In this document: positions 6,256 to 11,703 of the stretch, piece by piece | Layout: the number at the start of each line of letters is the position of its first letter | Position numbering within the stretch: position 1 is the first letter of the stretch | Origin: TMED-70 sp036164085 | Lineage (GTDB): Bacteria > Chloroflexota > Dehalococcoidia > Lucifugimonadales > Lucifugimonadaceae | Assembly: GCA_036164085.1 (NCBI GenBank) | Contig: JAYZJV010000062.1 | Span: 1 to 11,703, forward strand | DNA: 11,703 nucleotides | Reading direction: 5' to 3' | Program-made: the position numbers and the translations under genes | Notes under the pieces: model-generated | Seen by the model: only the letters and a program-made list of their open reading frames with translations | What the model was told of the DNA's origin: nothing | Database searches by the model: none

Positions 6256-7737
6256 TTGAAAAATGAACTTTTTTTAGCTTTGACTCAATTGGCAGCTGAA
6301 AGAAATTTACCTCAGACAATAGTGGTAGATGCGGTGAAAGAAGCTTTGGCGTCTGCTTATAGAAAAGATCCTGCGGCAAAAGGTCAGGATATTTTAGTTG
6401 AAGTAGATTCAGAGACAGGAGATGTTATAGTCAAAACTATTCTAAATGTCAAAGAAAAAGAAACAATTGAAGACCCTTTATCAGAAATATCTGAAGAAGA
6501 AGCTAAAAAGATAAATAAAGATTTTCGAGTAGGTGATTTTATTGAAACTGGATTTATGGAATATAATCCTGGGCGAATAGCTGCTCAGACTGCTAAACAA
6601 GTAGTTTTACAAAAACTACGAGAAGCTGAAAGAGATTTAGTTTTTGGGAAATTTGCTGATAAAAAAGGACAAGTAATAGCAGGTACAGTTCAAAGGATTG
6701 ATTCAAGGAACATATTTGTTGATATTGGGAGAGCGAATGCATTGATGCCTCCATCAGAACAAACATCTTATGAGAAATATCGAGTGGGTCAACAATTGAA
6801 GTTTTTTGTAACAGAAGTTCAAAGGACTGCTAGAGGTCCTGAAATAATAGTTTCTCGAACTCATCCTGAATTACTAAGAAAGCTTTTTGAGTCAGAGGTT
6901 CCTGAAATTGCTTCAGGTGTAGTAGAAATAAAAGCACTTTCTAGAGAAGCCGGAGCAAGGTCTAAAGTTGCAGTGTCTTCAGAAGACGTAGATGTCGATG
7001 CTGTTGGAGCATGTGTAGGACTAAGAGGCATTAGAATACAAAATGTTGTAAATGAACTTTTAGGTGAAAAAATAGACGTTGTAGATTGGAATGAAGATCC
7101 AAAGGTTTTGATTACCAATTCTTTATCACCAGCAAGTGTCTCTAATGTGTCTATAAATATTGATGATAATTCAGCTATAGTAACAGTGCCAAAAAAGCAA
7201 TTATCACTTGCTATAGGTAAAGAAGGTCAAAATGCTAGATTGGCAGCTAAATTAACTTTGTGGAAAATAGATGTTCAAGCTGAAGAGGAAATTGTTATAG
7301 AAAAAGAAGATGAAGTTGAACCATTAGAAAAAGTAGCTTCAAATAACACTCTTGAAAATGAACCTTCGGTTCAAGAAAATGAAAAAATTGATACATCTGA
7401 TGAGGAGATTTTTTCAGATAATGTTTTGAATGATATAGATCAGCCAGAAGAATCATTAAAAGAAAATTCTGTAGATGAGAAAGCTGAACTTTTAGCTCTT
7501 GAAAAAGAAATTGAAGAACTTGAGCAAAAAGAAGAAAAAGAAGAGAAAAAGAAAAAGCAAAAAGAAGACATTTTAGATTTTTCATCTGAAGATATATGGG
7601 ATTTAGGAGGGAATAATTCCAACGAAACTTCAGACGATACCATTAGATTCGCAGAAGATATTGAATCTTTAAACACATTTAATAATGACGGTAAAAATTC
7701 AAAAAAATCTGATAGAAGAAAAAAAAATAAAAGATAA
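6256..7737 (+). CDS. nusA: Transcription termination/antitermination factor NusA
   Basis: NusA binds RNA polymerase and nascent RNA and affects pausing, intrinsic termination and antitermination. The 493 residues show the N-terminal polymerase-binding domain (1-about 130), an S1 domain (about 137-201), KH1 with GLRG (255-258) and KH2 with GKEG (321-324) followed by QNARLAAKLT. The core ends near 345. A tail of about 148 residues follows: acidic and low in complexity, with a Glu/Lys-rich probable coiled coil at about 415-448 and a basic end (SDRRKKNKR). The tail does not look like the E. coli acidic repeats. TTG 6256 is supported by GGGAGG five bases upstream and by the N-terminus aligning with the family. 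It heads the nusA-infB-rbfA-truB operon; rimP, usually upstream, is missing. NusA could act on the terminator in its own leader (inference). Confidence 0.97.
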   Translation: MKNELFLALTQLAAERNLPQTIVVDAVKEALASAYRKDPAAKGQDILVEVDSETGDVIVKTILNVKEKETIEDPLSEISEEEAKKINKDFRVGDFIETGFMEYNPGRIAAQTAKQVVLQKLREAERDLVFGKFADKKGQVIAGTVQRIDSRNIFVDIGRANALMPPSEQTSYEKYRVGQQLKFFVTEVQRTARGPEIIVSRTHPELLRKLFESEVPEIASGVVEIKALSREAGARSKVAVSSEDVDVDAVGACVGLRGIRIQNVVNELLGEKIDVVDWNEDPKVLITNSLSPASVSNVSINIDDNSAIVTVPKKQLSLAIGKEGQNARLAAKLTLWKIDVQAEEEIVIEKEDEVEPLEKVASNNTLENEPSVQENEKIDTSDEEIFSDNVLNDIDQPEESLKENSVDEKAELLALEKEIEELEQKEEKEEKKKKQKEDILDFSSEDIWDLGGNNSNETSDDTIRFAEDIESLNTFNNDGKNSKKSDRRKKNKR

Positions 7738-7752
7738 TGAAATGGGATCATA

Positions 7753-9540
7753 TTGACAACAAACGAATCAAGCGAAATAAATTCAGAGGAAATATTGAGA
7801 GATCCTGTTTCTTTGCCTTTAACGATTACTGTAGGTGATTTAGCTGAAGTTCTTGAAGAATCTCAAGTAGAAGTTATTAAGTCTCTTATGAAGCTTGGTG
7901 TTATGGCCAATGTAAACCAAGAAGTTGATTTCTCAATTGCAGCTAGAGTAGCACAATCTTTTGAAATTCCTGTATTAAAACCAAAAGAATCTTTAGATAA
8001 TGAAAATGCTCTTAATGTTGGTACGTCTATTGATACTTCGGAAAAAAATACAGGAGAAAAAAGGGCTCCTGTAATAACAGTTTTAGGTCATGTAGATCAC
8101 GGTAAAACAACTTTGTTAGATGCTATAAGAAAAACAAAAGAAGTTGAAAAAGAAGAAGGTGGTATAACACAGAAAATTGGTGCTTATCAAGTAAAGCATA
8201 AATCATCTGAAATTACTTTCATAGATACCCCCGGGCATGAAGCATTTTCATCAATGAGAGTATCAGGAACAAGTGTTACAGATATTGTGATTTTAGTTGT
8301 TGCTGCAGATGATGGTTTAATGCCTCAAACGATTGAATCAATAAATCATGCAAAAAATGCAAATGTTCCAATTATTGTTGCTGTAAATAAATGTGACTTA
8401 GAAGGCGCAGATATAGATAAAGTAAAAGGGCAACTTACTGAACATGAAATAATAGTTGAGGATTATGGAGGAGAGGTATTATGCGTTGAAGTCTCTGCTC
8501 TAAAAGGAGAAGGAATAGATGAATTGCTAGAGTCTATTTCCCTTCTTTCTGAAATAAGTGAACTTGACTCTAATTCTAATTTATCAGGTAAAGGTGTGAT
8601 CATTGAATCTTATAATGATCCTAAAAAAGGATCAATTTCTACAATATTAGTAAAATCTGGTTCTTTTAATTATGGTGATGTGTTAGTTTCAGGCAATAAT
8701 TCTGGAAAAATCAGACAGATGATTGATGGATATGGTAAAGAAATTAAAAAGGCTAAACCTTCAACTCCAATTCAGGTAATGGGAATAGGAGGAATCAATC
8801 AGATAGGAGAAGTAGTAGAAGTAGTTAATAATGAAAAAGAAGCTAGAAAAATAATTCAGAAAAAAAGCAGATCTGCTCAACAACAAAACAATAAAATAAC
8901 TACTCTTTCTCAAGTAGTTAAGAGAGCAAAAGCTTCAAAAGATAAAGAAATAAACATTGTTATAAAAACTGGGTCAAATGGTGCATTAACAGCAGTAGAA
9001 CAAGTTATAAATGATCTTACCAGTGAAGACATTCAAGTAAAAATTATTTCAGGAACTGTAGGGGCTGTAACAGAATCAGATGTTATGCTTGCTTCAAGTG
9101 CTGAAGATTGCATAATAGTTGCTTTTCAAACAATAATTCAAGGTGGAGCAAAGTCTCAATCTGAAGCAAATAATATTCCTATAAGAAGTTTTGATATTAT
9201 CTACACTTTAGTTGATGAAATCAGAGAAATAATTCTAGGTTTAAAAGGAGAAGAAAAATCTGAAGTAAATCTTGGATCTGCAAGAATTTTAGAAGTATTT
9301 CCTAGAGGTAAAGTTCAAAAAATTGCAGGTGTACGAGTATCAGAAGGAAAAATACTAAGGAATGCTAGAATCAGACTAATAAGAAATTCAGAAGTTATAT
9401 TTGATGGAGGGGTTGAATCAATGCGACACTTAACTCAAAATGTTACTGAGCTGACTAACAATCTTGAAGGTGGAATTGTCCTTAATGGATATCATGAAAT
9501 TCAAGTTGAAGATATTTTAGAATGTTATGAGTTGAAATAA
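7753..9540 (+). CDS. infB: Translation initiation factor IF-2
   Basis: This GTPase brings fMet-tRNA to the 30S subunit and promotes 50S joining. The protein is short at 595 residues, as in several lineages lacking the long N-terminal extension. An IF2_N domain is at about 21-74. The G domain has G1 GHVDHGKT (112-119), GGITQ (136-140), G3 DTPGH (158-162), G4 NKCD (212-215) and G5 SAL (248-250). Domains II, C1 and C2 follow. In C2 the positions known for initiator-tRNA binding are altered: IAGV where many have IAGC, MRHLTQN where many have KRYKDD-like residues, and EGG where ECG is usual (572-574). TTG 7753 is chosen because an in-frame TGA at 7738 bounds the frame and the next Met is inside IF2_N; the ribosome binding site (GGGA at 7744) is weak. 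It sits 15 bases after nusA without the common ylxR. Confidence 0.97.
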   Translation: MTTNESSEINSEEILRDPVSLPLTITVGDLAEVLEESQVEVIKSLMKLGVMANVNQEVDFSIAARVAQSFEIPVLKPKESLDNENALNVGTSIDTSEKNTGEKRAPVITVLGHVDHGKTTLLDAIRKTKEVEKEEGGITQKIGAYQVKHKSSEITFIDTPGHEAFSSMRVSGTSVTDIVILVVAADDGLMPQTIESINHAKNANVPIIVAVNKCDLEGADIDKVKGQLTEHEIIVEDYGGEVLCVEVSALKGEGIDELLESISLLSEISELDSNSNLSGKGVIIESYNDPKKGSISTILVKSGSFNYGDVLVSGNNSGKIRQMIDGYGKEIKKAKPSTPIQVMGIGGINQIGEVVEVVNNEKEARKIIQKKSRSAQQQNNKITTLSQVVKRAKASKDKEINIVIKTGSNGALTAVEQVINDLTSEDIQVKIISGTVGAVTESDVMLASSAEDCIIVAFQTIIQGGAKSQSEANNIPIRSFDIIYTLVDEIREIILGLKGEEKSEVNLGSARILEVFPRGKVQKIAGVRVSEGKILRNARIRLIRNSEVIFDGGVESMRHLTQNVTELTNNLEGGIVLNGYHEIQVEDILECYELK

Positions 9541-9543
9541 TTT

Positions 9544-9900
9544 ATGGTAGATTTTAGATTAGAGAAATTTAATAAAGCTGTAAAAAAAATTGTTGGAGAT
9601 TATTTATCAAAAGACTTTTATAATGAAGGACCAACAATAATTTCTATTCTTAATGTAGATACAAGTAAAGATTTTTCTTATAGCAAAATTTTAGTGAGTA
9701 TTTATTCTACTAATGATAACCCAGATTCTATAATTGAAGATTTAAATAAAAAAAGATTTCTTTTTCAAGAAAAACTTACTCAAAAAATTCGTACTTCAAG
9801 AATTCCCAAAATACACTTTGAATATGATAAAAGTTTTGAATTTCAAAAAGAAATTGATGATCTGATCAATCAAATATCTTCGGACAAGAAAAATAATTAA
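9544..9900 (+). CDS. rbfA: Ribosome-binding factor A
   Basis: RbfA is a small KH-fold protein that binds the 30S subunit and helps mature the 5' end of 16S rRNA. The 118-residue length is normal for the family. The N-terminal helix reads RLEKFNKAVKKIVGDYL. The central strand region TIISILNVDTSKDFSYSKILVSIYS matches the family pattern of a valine-rich strand, a D-x-S turn and an alanine-or-serine-K-V strand. The helix RFLFQEKLTQKIRTSRIPKIHFEYDKS corresponds to the conserved L-R-x-x-x-P-x-L-x-F-x-x-D-x-S. Sequence identity to well-known members is low, but context (between infB and truB) makes the call firm. It starts three bases after infB ends, with no clear ribosome binding site, so translation is probably coupled. 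Confidence 0.92.
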   Translation: MVDFRLEKFNKAVKKIVGDYLSKDFYNEGPTIISILNVDTSKDFSYSKILVSIYSTNDNPDSIIEDLNKKRFLFQEKLTQKIRTSRIPKIHFEYDKSFEFQKEIDDLINQISSDKKNN

Positions 9901-9904
9901 TAAA

Positions 9905-10789
9905 ATGTCTGAAAATAAAAATGGCATACTTTTAGTCAACAAATCTATTAATTGGACTTCAAATGACGTAATAAGAAAATTGAAATCTGAGTTTATGGTA
10001 AAAAAAATTGGACATGCAGGGACACTTGATCCTTTAGCGAAAGGAGTGCTGCCAATTTTGATCAATAGTGCTACAAAATATTTTGATTATTTCTTAAATT
10101 TAAATAAAATTTATATTGCAGAAATTACATTTGGTTTTTCAACCGATACATTTGATTTAGAAGGTGAAATTGTTGATAAAACTAATAAAATTCCATCTGA
10201 TATTGCTGAAATTTTAGAAAAACTAAATTCATTTAAAGGAAAAATCAATCAAAAACCTCCTATTTACAGTGCTTTAAAAAAAAGAGGAAAAAAGCTTTAT
10301 GAATATGCAAGAAATAATCAATCAGTTGAAATAGAAGAAAGAAAAGTATTTGTTCAAGATATAAATGTTATAAATTGGGATTCTCCTAAACTAACATTGT
10401 CGATAGAATGTTCTAGTGGATTTTATGTTAGGAGTTTTGCTAATGATTTGGGAATACATTTAAATTCCTTTGCAGTATTATCAAATCTTGAAAGAGTTAA
10501 ATATGGAGAATTTAGCATTAATGATTATATTGAAATAGAAAAAAAAATTTCGCTTGAAAAAAATATTATTAGTTTGGATAATTTATTTGTAAATAATCCA
10601 TCATTAGTATTAAATGAAAATGATGAAGAAAGGTACTATTTAGGGAATACATTTCAAAATGAAATTTTTACTAAAAATTTATTGAAATCAGAAAGTGTGA
10701 AAATATATAATAAAAGTGAACGATTTATGGGCCTACTTATTTATGACTTTGAAAAAGAATTTTGGAAACCCAAAAATATAATTAGGTGA
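9905..10789 (+). CDS. truB: tRNA pseudouridine(55) synthase
   Basis: TruB converts U55 in the T-loop of tRNAs to pseudouridine and also acts as a tRNA folding chaperone. The 294-residue protein has GILLVNKSINWTS at the start, the catalytic block GHAGTLDPLAKGVLP with nucleophile D42, the KIYIAEITFG strand with Y70, GFSTDTFDLEG, the PPIYSALKKRGKKLYEYAR segment and CSSGFYVRSFANDLG with Y174 and R176. These correspond to E. coli D48, Y76, Y179 and R181. The C-terminal part (about 230-294) is poorly conserved and no clear PUA domain can be recognised. ATG 9905 lies four bases after rbfA; no strong ribosome binding site is visible. It is the last gene of the translation cluster; ribF or rpsO, frequent neighbours elsewhere, do not follow. 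Confidence 0.96.
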   Translation: MSENKNGILLVNKSINWTSNDVIRKLKSEFMVKKIGHAGTLDPLAKGVLPILINSATKYFDYFLNLNKIYIAEITFGFSTDTFDLEGEIVDKTNKIPSDIAEILEKLNSFKGKINQKPPIYSALKKRGKKLYEYARNNQSVEIEERKVFVQDINVINWDSPKLTLSIECSSGFYVRSFANDLGIHLNSFAVLSNLERVKYGEFSINDYIEIEKKISLEKNIISLDNLFVNNPSLVLNENDEERYYLGNTFQNEIFTKNLLKSESVKIYNKSERFMGLLIYDFEKEFWKPKNIIR

Positions 10790-10828
10790 CTTTAGGCTAT
10801 TATAACTACAATTAAGTACTTTAAAAAA

Positions 10829-11703
10829 ATGCCAATTGAAATTATTAGGAAATTTTTCCAACTAAAATCTGCAGCAGGAATTTTATTACTTGTATCTGCA
10901 ATTGCTGCGATACTTGTTGAAAACTCTTTTTTAAGTGATTCATATTCTAAATTTTTACATTTTTCTATCAATATAAAAATTTATAATTTTGCTATAGATA
11001 AGGATTTGCATCACTGGATTAATGATGGTCTCATGGCTATATTCTTTCTTTTGGTTGGATTAGAAATCAAAAGAGAATTAGTTCAAGGACATCTTTCTAC
11101 AAGAGAACAATTTAGCTTACCTGCAGTAGCAGCTGTAGGTGGAATAACTATACCTGCAATCATTTATATTAGTTTAAATTTTGGCAATGAAGTAACCACT
11201 AATGGATGGGCTATACCAACAGCTACAGATATAGCTTTTGCATTAGGAGTGGTTACATTACTCGGTAATAGAGTCCCAATTTCTTTAAAGGTGACTTTGG
11301 TTGCAATTGCAATAATCGACGATCTAATGGCCATAATAATTATTGCTGCATTTTATACTTCTGACTTATCAATTAATTACTTGATTTTTGCAGCTATATC
11401 TACCTCTATTTTATTTGTTTTAAACAATAGAAAAATCAACAAATTGTCTATATATATTATTGTAGGAATTTTACTTTGGGTTTTTGTACTAAAATCCGGA
11501 ATACATGCAAGTATAGCAGGAGTCTTATTAGCTCAGTTTATACCATTAAAGTCTAAAGATTCCTCATCACCTTCCCCTTTACATAAATTAGAACATTCAA
11601 TAGAGCCCTGGGTAAATTTCATTATTTTGCCAATTTTTGCTTTTTCGAATGCAGGGGTTTCTTTTTCAGGAATGAAATTTAACCTTCTTTGGGACCCAGT
11701 TAC
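10829..11703 (+). CDS. nhaA: Na+/H+ antiporter NhaA, 5' part
   Basis: NhaA exchanges cytoplasmic Na+ for external protons and keeps pH and sodium in balance across the inner membrane. The frame stays open to the window end, giving 291 residues of a protein usually near 390-450. Motifs seen: FFLLVGLEIKRELVQGHLS (72-90), ATDIAFALG (132-140) with D134, AIIDDL (161-166) with D164 and D165, SGIHASIAGVLL (223-234) and HKLEHSIEPWVNF (252-264). D134, D164 and D165 match E. coli D133, D163 and D164, the latter two being the ion-binding pair. Residue 167 is Met where Gly is usual. Several membrane segments are evident. ATG 10829 follows truB by 39 bases with no terminator between, so it may be co-transcribed or have its own weak promoter. 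No good ribosome binding site is visible. Confidence 0.96.
   Translation, partial: MPIEIIRKFFQLKSAAGILLLVSAIAAILVENSFLSDSYSKFLHFSINIKIYNFAIDKDLHHWINDGLMAIFFLLVGLEIKRELVQGHLSTREQFSLPAVAAVGGITIPAIIYISLNFGNEVTTNGWAIPTATDIAFALGVVTLLGNRVPISLKVTLVAIAIIDDLMAIIIIAAFYTSDLSINYLIFAAISTSILFVLNNRKINKLSIYIIVGILLWVFVLKSGIHASIAGVLLAQFIPLKSKDSSSPSPLHKLEHSIEPWVNFIILPIFAFSNAGVSFSGMKFNLLWDPV

Noticed and set aside
7295..7751. Overlapping minus-strand frames, rich in Phe, Leu and Ser, that look like membrane proteins
   Set aside because: They are the antisense of the Glu/Lys-rich NusA tail: GAA and AAA codons read backwards give Phe and Ser/Leu. The hydrophobic look is a by-product.
10777..10782. Perfect TATAAT upstream of nhaA
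   Set aside because: No -35-like hexamer lies at 16-18 bases; the nearest TTGAAA is 22 bases away. TATAAT arises often by chance in DNA this AT-rich.
1..11703. Mobile elements, CRISPR arrays, tRNA/rRNA genes or a novel defence or metabolic system
   Set aside because: I saw no direct repeat arrays, transposase or integrase motifs, cloverleaf-like segments or unexplained coding regions. Every stretch longer than 120 bases is taken up by a recognised housekeeping gene.

Overview
The window is an ordinary, very compact bacterial housekeeping region. All ten genes lie on the + strand. By eye the DNA is strongly AT-rich (about 30 % G+C). Apart from one 119-base gap, genes are separated by 3 to 39 bases or overlap as ATGA, and three start codons appear to be TTG. 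This looks like a streamlined, free-living, probably marine bacterium. The order cdsA-dxr-rseP-ispG-proS and the short IF-2 and NusA sequences remind me most of Chloroflexota of the Dehalococcoidia/SAR202 type. That placement is from memory, at moderate to low confidence; a low-G+C marine actinobacterium is an alternative.

Region 1 (1-6136) is a probable operon whose promoter lies outside the window: the 3' part of cdsA (CDP-diacylglycerol synthase), dxr (MEP isoprenoid pathway), rseP (site-2 membrane protease), ispG (MEP pathway) and proS (prolyl-tRNA synthetase). It combines phospholipid and isoprenoid precursor supply with envelope proteolysis. cdsA/dxr and ispG/proS are coupled by ATGA overlaps.

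Region 2 (6137-6255) is the only real intergenic space. It holds a plausible extended -10 promoter, then a strong intrinsic terminator, then a small hairpin that partly hides the nusA ribosome binding site next to its TTG start. This reads as an attenuated leader for the downstream operon.

Region 3 (6256-10789) is the transcription/translation operon nusA-infB-rbfA-truB: elongation/termination factor, initiation factor 2, 30S maturation factor and tRNA Psi55 synthase. rimP and ylxR, often found in this cluster, are absent here.

Region 4 (10829-11703) is the 5' part of nhaA, a Na+/H+ antiporter, cut by the window edge and fitting a sodium-rich habitat.

I found no mobile element, CRISPR array, tRNA, rRNA or new defence-like system. 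The points worth a second look are the nusA leader, the enlarged RseP with an insertion and an internal repeat, the altered IF-2 C-terminal domain, and an IspG of a subtype I did not expect in this gene order.
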